A stretch of DNA of 64,000 nucleotides from Lachnoclostridium sp. (GTDB taxonomy: Bacteria > Bacillota > Clostridia > Lachnospirales > Lachnospiraceae), in the NCBI GenBank assembly GCA_021770065.1, contig JAETRR010000016.1, positions 1 to 64,000 on the forward strand. The letters are read 5' to 3'. Position 1 is the first letter of the stretch. The number at the start of each line of letters is the position of its first letter. Shown in pieces: positions 51,056-59,670 of the stretch. Made by a program: the position numbers and the translations under genes. The notes under the pieces were generated by a model. It had not been told where the DNA came from. It ran no database searches and saw only the letters and a list, made by a program, of their open reading frames with translations.

Positions 51056-51845
51056 ACCGTCTCTTGCTCAGCAAAGCTTTCTGGAACAGCGGAAGCGAAG
51101 GCTTCGGGCCATTACTCTTGCCCGTATTTTTATTTTCCTTCTCTTCCTGCTTGTCTGGGAAATGAGTGCCAGGCTTCACCTAATTGATGCTTTTATTTTC
51201 AGCAGTCCCAGCCGGGTCTATAAGATGTTTGTTTCCATGGTATCCGACCGATCCATTTTTATGCATATGGGCACTACTCTGACGGAAACTCTGTTAAGCT
51301 TTTTTCTGGTATTTCTGTTCAGTGTGCTGTCCGCTGTTCTGCTCTGGCTTTTCCACAGTCTTTCCCGGATCCTGGAACCCTACCTGGTCGTGCTCAACAG
51401 TCTGCCAAAATCTGCCCTGGCGCCCCTTCTCATTGTGTGGCTGGGAGCCAATATGAAAACAATCATTGTCGCCGGTATGTCCGTGGCTGTGTTTGGAAGC
51501 ATTTTAACGATTTATACGGGATTTTCCGAGGTGGATCCGGAAAAGGTGAAACTGATTTACACCCTGGGAGGGAACAAAAAAGATGTGCTTTGGAAAGTGG
51601 TTCTTCCCGGCTCCGTTCCTATTTTTGTCAATACCATGAAGGTCAATATCGGGCTCTGCCTGGTGGGCGTGGTGATTGGGGAATTTATCGGAAGCCGGCA
51701 GGGACTGGGGTATCTGATTATCTACGGAAGCCAGGTGTTCCAGCTTGATATGGTGCTGATGTCCATTGTCATCCTCTGTATTATGGCTATGATTTTGTAC
51801 CAGGGGATTAATCTTGTAGAGAAATATTGTCTGAAACGCTTTTAG
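51048..51845 (+). CDS. ABC importer permease (SsuC/TauC type)
   Basis: A 265-residue membrane protein with about six helices and the EAA-type loop FSEVDPEKVKLIYTLGGNKK. It begins with a GTG preceded by GGAG. It pairs with the ATPase encoded just upstream. Part of its 3' end (from 51739) is present again at 57313-57348 beyond the nuclease array. The expected binding-protein gene is missing. Confidence 0.9.
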   Translation: MAEPSLAQQSFLEQRKRRLRAITLARIFIFLLFLLVWEMSARLHLIDAFIFSSPSRVYKMFVSMVSDRSIFMHMGTTLTETLLSFFLVFLFSVLSAVLLWLFHSLSRILEPYLVVLNSLPKSALAPLLIVWLGANMKTIIVAGMSVAVFGSILTIYTGFSEVDPEKVKLIYTLGGNKKDVLWKVVLPGSVPIFVNTMKVNIGLCLVGVVIGEFIGSRQGLGYLIIYGSQVFQLDMVLMSIVILCIMAMILYQGINLVEKYCLKRF

Positions 51846-51940
51846 AATCTGCCGGCGTCCGGGAGTATCTCACCATCCTGTGACTCTCTGCCGTGCAAAA
51901 GCAGGAGATGCAGAAAGCACCTCCTGGTATACATAATTTT
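51739..51940 (+). repeat. Segmental direct repeat flanking the ATPase array, left copy
   Basis: The permease end TTGATATGGTGCTGATGTCC (51745-51764) and surrounding 35 bases, and then the post-gene segment from GGGAGTAT (51861) through the hairpin to GTATACATA, are repeated at 57313-57430. The left copy retains 88 more bases between the two blocks. Confidence 0.8.
51897..51926 (-). terminator. Terminator downstream of the first array gene
   Basis: CAGGAGATGC (51902-51911) pairs with GCACCTCCTG (51917-51926) with one mismatch, followed on the minus strand by T4. It lies 58 bases after the stop codon of the leftmost array gene and 52 bases after the permease stop, so it may act in both directions. 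Confidence 0.55.
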
Positions 51941-51983
51941 ATCAGTGATAACTGTAAATCTCTTTCTTTTGTGAGATGGATTT

Positions 51984-53678
51984 TTAATCCTCCCTTCCAA
52001 TCAAAACCTTTTTTCCGCAAAAGGCAAAACCATACCTGCGTATTTTTTCTCTTGGAACTCCCTTCTCCATCAAAACGGTTTCATATTTCTTCTTTTCTAT
52101 CTGCTGCAAAGCTGCCTTTACAGTATCAGATAACTCTTTCTCATCCTCTGTATCCTGCACTTTGAATTCTAAAATAATACCATCATCTTCTTGTTTTGGC
52201 TCCAGCATTACATCATACCGGCCAAAACCGCTCTCATGATTGGAGGTTACGGTATAACGGTCAGAAAGCTCCACCAACAGACCCAGTACAAAGCCATGGT
52301 AAAACCGCTCCGGCTCCGCTGCCTCCGAAGGCTTAGTTCCCACATCAAAGCTGCTAAAAGTAGCAAGAGCCACTTTATTCATATAATAATTCATGATTTT
52401 CAGATCGTCTGCCAGCAAAGCTTTGATAAATTCATTGTACTCCCTCCTGCTCTTACGGAACCAGTCCCGCACCATGATGCAGAACATCCGCCTTACTTCA
52501 CGATTGGTAAGCGCCAGTTCATAGTCCGGTGGATCTATGGATTCCGGGTCTTCTTCATAATGGAGCACTTTCAAATATCCGCCGGCCAATAAAAGGCTCC
52601 AGATTCCTTCTTCGTTTCCATCCAGCTCCCCATACACAATCTGCTCATCAATTGGTTTTATAATCGATTTACCCAAAATCAAATTCTCAAAATCCTGCTT
52701 GATATCTGCGCTTCCCTCTCGGATCAGCTTTCCTGCGAGGCTGTTGGAGCTGGAATTGGCCCAGTAAGCTCCAAGCTTTCCTGTGTCCAAATAATTTATA
52801 ATGGACCAGGGATTGTAGATATCCGGCTGACTGCCAAACACAAAGCCATCATACCACCTTTTTACCTCCTGTTTTTTGTCAGACATTCCAAACTCATCCA
52901 GCGCCGCAAAAACCTCTTTCTCTGTAAACCCAAAGCAATCCGCATACTCATCTGAGGTAGTCGTTACTACTTTAAGATTATTCAAATCAGAAAAAATAGA
53001 TTCCCTGCTCACCCGTGTGATACCAGTCATAATCGCCCGTTCCAGATAAGGATTCGTCTTAAAGGTCGAATTAAACAGATTTCTGGTTAAGGAAACCAGT
53101 TCTTCCCAATATCCATTCACATAGGCTTCCTGCATAGGGGTATCGTATTCATCCAGAAGAATAATCACTTTTTTATTGTAGTAACGGGATAGAAAAGAAG
53201 ATAAATAATGAAGGCTCATGGTGGCATCTTCCTCTTTCATCGTCTCTGATATCCTGTTAAAATAATCCTTTTCCACTGGGGTCAGCAGGTCTCCATCCAG
53301 CAGAAAATAATTCTGCACATATAAATCCCGCAGTATCTGACAGATTCGGTAGCGAACTTTTTCATAGCCATTTTCCTTTACATTGGCAAAAGACAGGCTG
53401 ATTACAGGATAAGTTCCCTGCAGCTCTCTATACTTTTCATCCTCCCAGATAGAAAGCCCTTCAAACAGCTCTCCCCGGCCGGCATATCTTATGGAAAAGA
53501 ACTGTTCTGTCATACTTATAGTCAATGTCTTTCCAAAACGCCTGGGACGGGCAATCAGGGTAACATCATCCTGGTTTTCCCACCACTCTTTTATAAACTT
53601 CGTTTTATCTACATAAAAACATTGTCTCTCTTGTATTGTCTCAAAGCTTTGCAGCCCAATCCCTACAGTTCTCGCCAT
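51984..53678 (-). CDS. AAA-ATPase_like / PD-(D/E)XK nuclease-family protein, array gene 1
   Basis: A 564-residue protein of the predicted AAA-ATPase plus PDDEXK_9 architecture. Residues 44-51 (RPRRFGKT) form the Walker A-like loop, and 171-180 (VIILLDEYDT) the Walker B strand. The C-terminal nuclease-like part has GFGRYDVMLEP and then IILEFKVQ, supplying the D and E-x-K residues. The family is abundant in gut anaerobes as paralogous sets, and no function is firmly established. Its N-terminal half is almost identical to array gene 3, but its C-terminal half is distinct. Confidence 0.88.
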   Translation of the reverse strand: MARTVGIGLQSFETIQERQCFYVDKTKFIKEWWENQDDVTLIARPRRFGKTLTISMTEQFFSIRYAGRGELFEGLSIWEDEKYRELQGTYPVISLSFANVKENGYEKVRYRICQILRDLYVQNYFLLDGDLLTPVEKDYFNRISETMKEEDATMSLHYLSSFLSRYYNKKVIILLDEYDTPMQEAYVNGYWEELVSLTRNLFNSTFKTNPYLERAIMTGITRVSRESIFSDLNNLKVVTTTSDEYADCFGFTEKEVFAALDEFGMSDKKQEVKRWYDGFVFGSQPDIYNPWSIINYLDTGKLGAYWANSSSNSLAGKLIREGSADIKQDFENLILGKSIIKPIDEQIVYGELDGNEEGIWSLLLAGGYLKVLHYEEDPESIDPPDYELALTNREVRRMFCIMVRDWFRKSRREYNEFIKALLADDLKIMNYYMNKVALATFSSFDVGTKPSEAAEPERFYHGFVLGLLVELSDRYTVTSNHESGFGRYDVMLEPKQEDDGIILEFKVQDTEDEKELSDTVKAALQQIEKKKYETVLMEKGVPREKIRRYGFAFCGKKVLIGRED

Positions 53679-53759
53679 GCTTCATACCTCCTCACCTGCT
53701 GATTTTATTTTACCACAATTCCTCAATGCTGCCTCTGGCCTCTTTTTGCATTTATATAT

Positions 53760-55445
53760 CTATCGGCCAATCAAAACCTTTTTCCCACAAAAAGCAAAGC
53801 CATACTTCCGTATCTTCTCTTTGGGAACTCCCTTTGATATAAATGCGGTTTCGTACTTACGTTCCTCAATCTGCTGCAGCGCCGCCTTCACGGTATCCGC
53901 AAGCTCCTTTTCATCCTCTATATCCTGTACCTTAAATTCCAGTATAATTCCGTCGTCATCCTTTTTGGGCTCCAGCATCACATCATATCTTCCAAACCCG
54001 CTCTCACGATTGGAGGTTACCGTATAGCGGTCTGCCAAGTCTACTAACAACCCCAGCACAAAGCCATGGTAGAAGCGCTCCGGCTCTGCAGCCTCCGAAG
54101 GCTTACTTCCAACATCAAAACTGCTAAAGGCTGCAAGGGCTACTTTATTCATATAATAATTCATTGCTTTCAAATCATCCGACAATAATGCTTTGATAAA
54201 ATCGTTATAGTTTTCATCCTGCTCTGAAAACCATCCCCGAATCATGTTTTCAAACATCAGCCGAACTTCCCGATTCGTCAAGGTCAGGGTATAGTACCAA
54301 CGGCCCGCTGCTTCTATATATTCTACTTGAAGAACCTTCAGATAGCCGCTTGCAAGGAGGAGACTCCAGACAGAGTTCCTTTTTGTATTCAATTCTCCAT
54401 ATACAATCTGCTCATCAATCTCCACCCGGAAAGCCTCGCCGCGCATCAGACCCTCAAGCCTTTGCTTAACCTCTTTATTCCCTTCTCGAATCAGTTTTCC
54501 TACCAGGCTGTTGGAGCTGGAATTGGCCCAATATGCTCCCACTTTTCTTTTATCCAAATAGTTCAAAATAGACCAGGGATTATAAATATCCGTATGGTTT
54601 CCAAAGGTAAAACCGTCATACCAGCTTTTTACTTCTTGCCTGCGCTCGGACAGCCCCATTTCATCCAATGCGGCAAATACCTCTTCCTCCGTAAACCCAA
54701 AACTATCTGCATACTCATCCGAGGTAGTCGTTACCACTTTAAGATTGTTTAAATCAGAAAAAATAGATTCCCTGCTTACCCGTGTTATCCCTGTCATAAT
54801 CCCGCGTTCCAGGTAAGGATTCGTCTTAAAGGTCGAATTGAACAGGCTTCTTGTAAAGGAAACCAGCTCATCCCAATATCCGTTTACATAAGCCTCCTGC
54901 ATGGGAGTGTCGTATTCGTCCAGGAGAATGATCACTTTTTTTCCATAATAACGTGATAAATAATCTGATAATTCGTGGAGCGCCAGTGTAGCTATCACAT
55001 CATCCATGTCCATGGATACGGATGTAAAAAATTCCCTTTCCCTGTCATCCAGAAAATCTCCCTCCAGCAAAAAACGATGCTTTGAATATATACTTGTCAA
55101 TATCTTACAGATCTTCCTGCGTGTGGTCGCATAATCGGAATCCTTTATTCCTGCAAAGGAAAGACTTATCACAGGATAAGTCCCTTGCAGTTCTCTATAT
55201 TTTTCATCCTTCCAGATAGAAAGTCCTTCAAACAAGTCTCCTCTCCCTGCGTATTTTATGGAAAAAAACTGCTCGGTCATGCTGATAGTCAATGTTTTCC
55301 CAAAACGTCTGGGACGGGTAATCAATGTCACACTGTCCCCACCTTCCCACCATTCCGAAAGGAAAGCAGTTTTATCTACATAGAAGTATCCTTCTGTCCT
55401 AATTGTTTCAAAATTCTGACATCCGATACTTACGGTTCTCGCCAT
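53760..55445 (-). CDS. AAA-ATPase_like / PD-(D/E)XK nuclease-family protein, array gene 2
   Basis: A 561-residue paralogue of its neighbours with the same RPRRFGKT and VIILLDEYDT motifs and nuclease-like GFGRYDVMLEP/IILEFKVQ. The region between about residues 90 and 165 differs from genes 1 and 3 (for example SIYSKHRFLLEGDFLDDRE). Its residues from about 280 onward are nearly the same as those of gene 3. The 81-base gap to gene 1 repeats the gap between genes 2 and 3. It starts MARTVSIGCQNFETI. Confidence 0.88.
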   Translation of the reverse strand: MARTVSIGCQNFETIRTEGYFYVDKTAFLSEWWEGGDSVTLITRPRRFGKTLTISMTEQFFSIKYAGRGDLFEGLSIWKDEKYRELQGTYPVISLSFAGIKDSDYATTRRKICKILTSIYSKHRFLLEGDFLDDREREFFTSVSMDMDDVIATLALHELSDYLSRYYGKKVIILLDEYDTPMQEAYVNGYWDELVSFTRSLFNSTFKTNPYLERGIMTGITRVSRESIFSDLNNLKVVTTTSDEYADSFGFTEEEVFAALDEMGLSERRQEVKSWYDGFTFGNHTDIYNPWSILNYLDKRKVGAYWANSSSNSLVGKLIREGNKEVKQRLEGLMRGEAFRVEIDEQIVYGELNTKRNSVWSLLLASGYLKVLQVEYIEAAGRWYYTLTLTNREVRLMFENMIRGWFSEQDENYNDFIKALLSDDLKAMNYYMNKVALAAFSSFDVGSKPSEAAEPERFYHGFVLGLLVDLADRYTVTSNRESGFGRYDVMLEPKKDDDGIILEFKVQDIEDEKELADTVKAALQQIEERKYETAFISKGVPKEKIRKYGFAFCGKKVLIGR

Positions 55446-55526
55446 GCTTCATGCCTCCTCACCCGCTGATTTTATTTTACCGCAATTCCTTAATGCGGCC
55501 TCTGGCCTCTTTTTGCATTTATATAT

Positions 55527-57212
55527 CTATCGGCCAATCAAAACCTTTTTCCCGCAAAAAGCAAAGCCATACCTGCGTATCTTCTCTTTGGGAACTCCCT
55601 TTGATATAAGTTGGGTTTCATACTTGCGTTCTTCTATCTGCTGCAGCGCCGCCTTCACGGTATCCGCAAGCTCCTTTTCATCCTCCATATCCTGTACCTT
55701 AAACTCCAGTATGATTCCGTCATCATCTTTTTTGGGCTCCAGCATCACATCATATCTTCCAAAGCCGCTCTCACGATTAGAAGTTACCACATAGCGGTCA
55801 GCCAAATCTACTAGCAGTCCCAGCACAAAACCATGGTAGAAGCGCTCCGGCTCTGCAGCCTCCGAGGGTTTATTTCCCGAATCAAAGGTACTAAACGTAG
55901 CAAGTGCTACTTTATTCATATAATAATTCATTGCTTTCAAATCATCCGACAATAATGCTTTGATAAAATCATTATAGTTTTCATCCTGCTCTGAAAACCA
56001 TCCCCGAATCATATTTTCAAACATCATCCGTACTTCCCGGTTCGTCAGGGTCAGCGTATAGTACCAGCGGCCTGCTGCTTCTATATATTCTACCTGAAGA
56101 ACCTTCAGATAGCCGCTTGCAAGGAGGAGACTCCAGACAGAGTTCCTTTTTGTATTCAATTCTCCATATACAATCTGCTCATCAATCTCCACCCGAAAAG
56201 ACTCGCCATGCATCAAGCCCTCAAGCCTTTGCTTAACCTCTTTATTCCCCTCTCGAATCAGTTTGCCTACCAGGCTGTTGGAGCTGGAATTGGCCCAATA
56301 TGCTCCCACTTTTCTTTTATCCAAATAGTTTAAAACAGACCATGGATTATAAATATCTGTATAATTCCCAAAGGTAAATCCATCGTACCAGTTTTTAGCC
56401 TCTTGCTTTCTGTCCGACATTCCAAATTCATCCAACGCGGCAAATACCTCTTTCTCTGTAAAACCAAAGCTATCTGCATACTTCTCCGAAGTAGTTGTCA
56501 CCACCTCCAGATTATTTAAATCCGAAAAAATAGATTCCCTGCTTACTCTTGTAACCCCTGTCATAATAGCCCTGTTCAGATAAGGATTCGTCTTAAATGT
56601 CGAATTAAACAGACTTCTGGTAAAGGAAACCAGTTCTTCCCAATATCCATTCACATAGGCTTCCTGCATAGGAGTATCATATTCATCCAAAAGAATAATT
56701 ACTTTTTTATTGTAATAACGGGATAGAAAAGAAGATAAATAATGAAGGCTCATGGTGGCATCTTCCTCTTTCATCGTCTCTGATATCCTGTTGAAATAGT
56801 CCTTTTCCCCGGAGGTCAGCAGATCTCCACCCAGCAGAAAATAATTCTGCACATATAAATCCCGAAGTATCTGACAGATTCGATAGCGAACCTCTTCATA
56901 GCCATTTTCCTTAACATTAGCAAAAGACAGGCTGATTACAGGATAAGTTCCCTGCAGCCCCCTATACTTTTCATCCTCCCAGATAGAAAGCCCTTCAAAC
57001 AGTTCTCCCCGGCCGGCATATCTTATGGAAAAGAACTGCTCTGTCATACTCATAGTTAATGTCTTTCCAAAGCGTCTGGGACGGGTAATTAAGGTAACAT
57101 CATCCAGATTTTCCCACCACTCTTTTATAAACTTCGTTTTATCTACATAAAAACATTGTCTCTCTCGTATTGTCTCAAAGCTCTGCAGCCCAATCCCTAC
57201 AGTTCTCGCCAT
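55527..57212 (-). CDS. AAA-ATPase_like / PD-(D/E)XK nuclease-family protein, array gene 3 (mosaic)
   Basis: A 561-residue paralogue with the full motif set. Residues 1 to about 270 match gene 1 almost throughout (QCFYVDKTKFIKEWWEN, YVQNYFLL, NRISETMKEEDATMS). From about 275 it matches gene 2 (DIYNPWSVLNYLDKRKVGAY, LNTKRNSVWSLLLASGYLK). The switch lies near 56400. This is direct evidence of recombination or gene conversion among the three. It is the first gene of the array in the direction of transcription. Confidence 0.88.
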   Translation of the reverse strand: MARTVGIGLQSFETIRERQCFYVDKTKFIKEWWENLDDVTLITRPRRFGKTLTMSMTEQFFSIRYAGRGELFEGLSIWEDEKYRGLQGTYPVISLSFANVKENGYEEVRYRICQILRDLYVQNYFLLGGDLLTSGEKDYFNRISETMKEEDATMSLHYLSSFLSRYYNKKVIILLDEYDTPMQEAYVNGYWEELVSFTRSLFNSTFKTNPYLNRAIMTGVTRVSRESIFSDLNNLEVVTTTSEKYADSFGFTEKEVFAALDEFGMSDRKQEAKNWYDGFTFGNYTDIYNPWSVLNYLDKRKVGAYWANSSSNSLVGKLIREGNKEVKQRLEGLMHGESFRVEIDEQIVYGELNTKRNSVWSLLLASGYLKVLQVEYIEAAGRWYYTLTLTNREVRMMFENMIRGWFSEQDENYNDFIKALLSDDLKAMNYYMNKVALATFSTFDSGNKPSEAAEPERFYHGFVLGLLVDLADRYVVTSNRESGFGRYDVMLEPKKDDDGIILEFKVQDMEDEKELADTVKAALQQIEERKYETQLISKGVPKEKIRRYGFAFCGKKVLIGR

Positions 57213-57312
57213 ACTTCACACCTCCTCGTCTTTCATGTTTTCATCTTATCACAGTTTTGGTACACTATCCAGCCTCTTTTCGCATCTGCATTTCTGTCGC
57301 GCTGCCTGTCTC

Positions 57313-57430
57313 TTCCAGTTTGATATGGTGCTGATGTCCATTGTCATCCGGGAGTACCTCATCGTCCTGTGACTCTCTGCCGCGAAAAAACAGGAGATGC
57401 GGCCGGCATCTCCTGGTATACATATTTTGA
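57313..57430 (+). repeat. Segmental direct repeat flanking the ATPase array, right copy (permease relic)
   Basis: Contains 35 bases of the permease 3' end (one mismatch), joined directly to the post-permease segment GGGAGTACCTCA...CCTGTGACTCTCTGCCG and its hairpin. It is a truncated copy of 51739-51940 in the same orientation. Confidence 0.8.
57384..57415 (-). terminator. Rho-independent terminator of the glycyl-radical operon
   Basis: Perfect 10-base stem CAGGAGATGC (57391-57400) with GCATCTCCTG (57406-57415), a 5-base loop and T6 on the minus strand, 29 bases after the activase stop codon. Confidence 0.82.
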
Positions 57431-57443
57431 TTAAATGTTATGA

Positions 57444-58214
57444 TCAGATCCGGATCACCTCTGCCTCTATCCCGCACTCTTTCAGTTCCCGGCAATACTT
57501 TTCCAGACTCTCCTGTTCCATCTCCCCGGCCTTCCACATGGTTCGGCCGAGAGACCGGTATTTTTTCTCCCCCAGACTGTGAATGGCAAAAAGCTGTACC
57601 GGAACATTCGGATATTCCCGAAAAAATTCTTTCAGCAATCTTTTGTTTTCCTCCGTAAATGTATATTCCCGGCAGCAGGGCACACGGAACAGCTTCAGCC
57701 TTCCGCTGTCATAAAAAAGACGCACATTCTTTCTGTAAAATTCCAGCTTCCCGCCAAGCACTTCTTTACAGACAGCCGGGTTTAGAACCTTCACATCCAC
57801 AATCCCATAGTCAATATACGGCAATACACCCCGAAGATTCTCTTCCGGCACAAATAAAGCTGTCTCTATTGCAGTATGTACTCCCAGCTCCTTCAGCCTC
57901 TTTAAAACCTCTTCTAAAGCTCCAGCCTGCAGAAGCGCCTCTCCCCCGGAAAAGGTTACGCCTCCATCCTCCCCCCAGAAATCCCGATCCTTCAGAAGGG
58001 TTTTTACCAGCTCTTCCGTCTTATATTCCTGCCCGTAAGTACCTTGAATTCCATCCCTCTCATAATGCTCCGGCACAGCGCTTAAATTCTCCGGATTGGA
58101 ACACCAGGGGCAATGCAGGCTGCAGCCCTTGGTGAATACGGTTGTCCGGATCCCCGGGCCGTCGTGGAAGCACATGCGTTGTATATTCGTTATCATCAGT
58201 CTGTTCTGCGTCAT
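57444..58214 (-). CDS. Glycyl-radical-enzyme activating protein (radical SAM)
   Basis: A 256-residue radical-SAM activase that installs the glycyl radical on the enzyme encoded two genes upstream. The cluster motif is C-x3-C-x2-C (Cys31, Cys35, Cys38 in KGCSLHCPWCSN), preceded by FHDGPGIRTTVFTKG, the activase signature. FSGGEALLQ and DVKVLNP follow. It lacks the extra eight-Cys ferredoxin insert found in many activases, so it resembles the PflA type. Its ATG overlaps the glycosyltransferase stop (ATGA). It is the last gene of the operon. Confidence 0.92.
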   Translation of the reverse strand: MTQNRLMITNIQRMCFHDGPGIRTTVFTKGCSLHCPWCSNPENLSAVPEHYERDGIQGTYGQEYKTEELVKTLLKDRDFWGEDGGVTFSGGEALLQAGALEEVLKRLKELGVHTAIETALFVPEENLRGVLPYIDYGIVDVKVLNPAVCKEVLGGKLEFYRKNVRLFYDSGRLKLFRVPCCREYTFTEENKRLLKEFFREYPNVPVQLFAIHSLGEKKYRSLGRTMWKAGEMEQESLEKYCRELKECGIEAEVIRI

Positions 58215-59587
58215 ATCTGTATCTCTCTCAGCTGGCGAATCCGATCTTCAAACATTCCCTTATACGTTTCTCTGAAACTTTTAAAGGATGCTTCATAATT
58301 CTGTATATATTTGTAGTCCTCTTCTGTAACAATACAATTGAGGAATCTGTCAATATATGCTTTATTCTCCTCTCTTGCAGACAGCCCCTTTATATCGTCA
58401 CATAAACAGACGCTCCGGGCCTCTTTGTCATATTGATCATTCCATTGTTTTATTTCCAGTTTATCATACAGATTTTCGTCCGCATAAGAAGCCAGATACG
58501 CTTTCAGCTTCTCCATATCCCGGACCCGGATACAAATCCTGTTTTCGGAACCAATTTTTTTCATTCTTCCGGCAAGTCTGATAAGTGTAACTGCCTCATC
58601 CTGTTCCCCGTTTATTTCTACAACAACAGAGGCATTGTCATGGAAAAGCGTTTCCAAAGAATCCTCTCCCGGATTCTCCGGTTTTTGTAAAATTCTTCCT
58701 TCCCCTGCCCTTCCTTCCGCCCCTGCCAGGAAATCCTCCCACGCATTCTGTATGGTCTTTGACAAATCAATCCTCTTTTTATAACGGAACATAAAGCATT
58801 TCGCATGGATTTCCGTCAGCATAGTTTCAAAAAAAGCACTGATGTCCGAAGACGGAAGAAATTTTGAAAAAAACTTAAGCTGATTGCGCGTCATATAATA
58901 GTACATAAAAGGAGAAGGTATATCCGCCTCCGCAAAATTATGCCAGACCCTTGCTGACCCGATAGCAACCGTCCTGTATCCGCTGTTCTGACACCTTTTA
59001 CTCCACTCTACATCATCCCAATAGATAAAATTCTCTTTTGGCATAGACCCGAACTTCCGGACTGCCGAAACTCTTGCCATCGCCGTACAGGTACTGATAT
59101 ACTCACAGTCCAGCTCGTCCGGAAGGTTTTCATCTATTCTTCCGGTATAGTTGCCTGTCAGATGATATCTCTTGTCAATGCTTCCTCCAAAGTCCTGTAT
59201 CAGCTTTGGTTTTTCCATCTGCAGCACTTTGGGGCCAAGGATTCCCACATCCGGATGCTTTTCCATATATTCATGCATCACCTGGATTGTATCTGTATCC
59301 ACCCATACATCATTGTCGCACAGAACCACATATTGATAATCCTTTTCCAGAGCATCCTGTATGGCAGCATCAAAGCCTCCGCTCCCCCCTATATTCTCCT
59401 TATTCTTTATGACTGAAATCTGTCCGCAAAAGCGTTCCTCCAATGCCTCCGACGATCCGTCCGTGGACGCATTATCTACCACATAGATATCTCTGTCCCG
59501 GAAGGTCTGCTTCAGTAAGGATTCCACACATCGAATCACATATTCACGCTTATTATAATTACACACATAAATCCCTGTTTTACTCAC
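58211..59587 (-). CDS. GT2-family glycosyltransferase with an extra C-terminal domain
   Basis: A 458-residue protein. The GT-A domain (residues 1 to about 300) has GIYVCNYNKREYVIRCVESL, VVDNASTDGSSEA, NIGGSGGF and the acceptor DND in VVLCDNDVWVDTD. This is typical of GT2 rhamnosyl/galactofuranosyl-like enzymes. The C-terminal 150 residues form a separate domain ending YIDRFLNCIVTEEDYKYIQ, which is also present in the protein at the right window edge. Start: GTG at 59587 after GGTGG; a longer frame begins at 59611. No membrane segment is visible. Confidence 0.85.
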   Translation of the reverse strand: MSKTGIYVCNYNKREYVIRCVESLLKQTFRDRDIYVVDNASTDGSSEALEERFCGQISVIKNKENIGGSGGFDAAIQDALEKDYQYVVLCDNDVWVDTDTIQVMHEYMEKHPDVGILGPKVLQMEKPKLIQDFGGSIDKRYHLTGNYTGRIDENLPDELDCEYISTCTAMARVSAVRKFGSMPKENFIYWDDVEWSKRCQNSGYRTVAIGSARVWHNFAEADIPSPFMYYYMTRNQLKFFSKFLPSSDISAFFETMLTEIHAKCFMFRYKKRIDLSKTIQNAWEDFLAGAEGRAGEGRILQKPENPGEDSLETLFHDNASVVVEINGEQDEAVTLIRLAGRMKKIGSENRICIRVRDMEKLKAYLASYADENLYDKLEIKQWNDQYDKEARSVCLCDDIKGLSAREENKAYIDRFLNCIVTEEDYKYIQNYEASFKSFRETYKGMFEDRIRQLREIQI

Positions 59588-59670
59588 AATATCCACCACC
59601 TTCCAGAACAATCCGCGATACCAGCCGGTATCATTAAGTTAAGCCTGAGAGAATTACCAGCGCAGGGGAT

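Noticed and set aside
51984-57212. Repeats among the three array genes read as CRISPR or transposon terminal repeats
   Set aside because: They are gene-length paralogues with full open frames; there are no regularly spaced short repeats or terminal inverted repeats.
57265-57537. Small minus-strand frame of 90 codons between the array and the activase gene
   Set aside because: It overlaps the activase 3' end and runs through the permease relic and terminator; no ribosome site or conserved segment.
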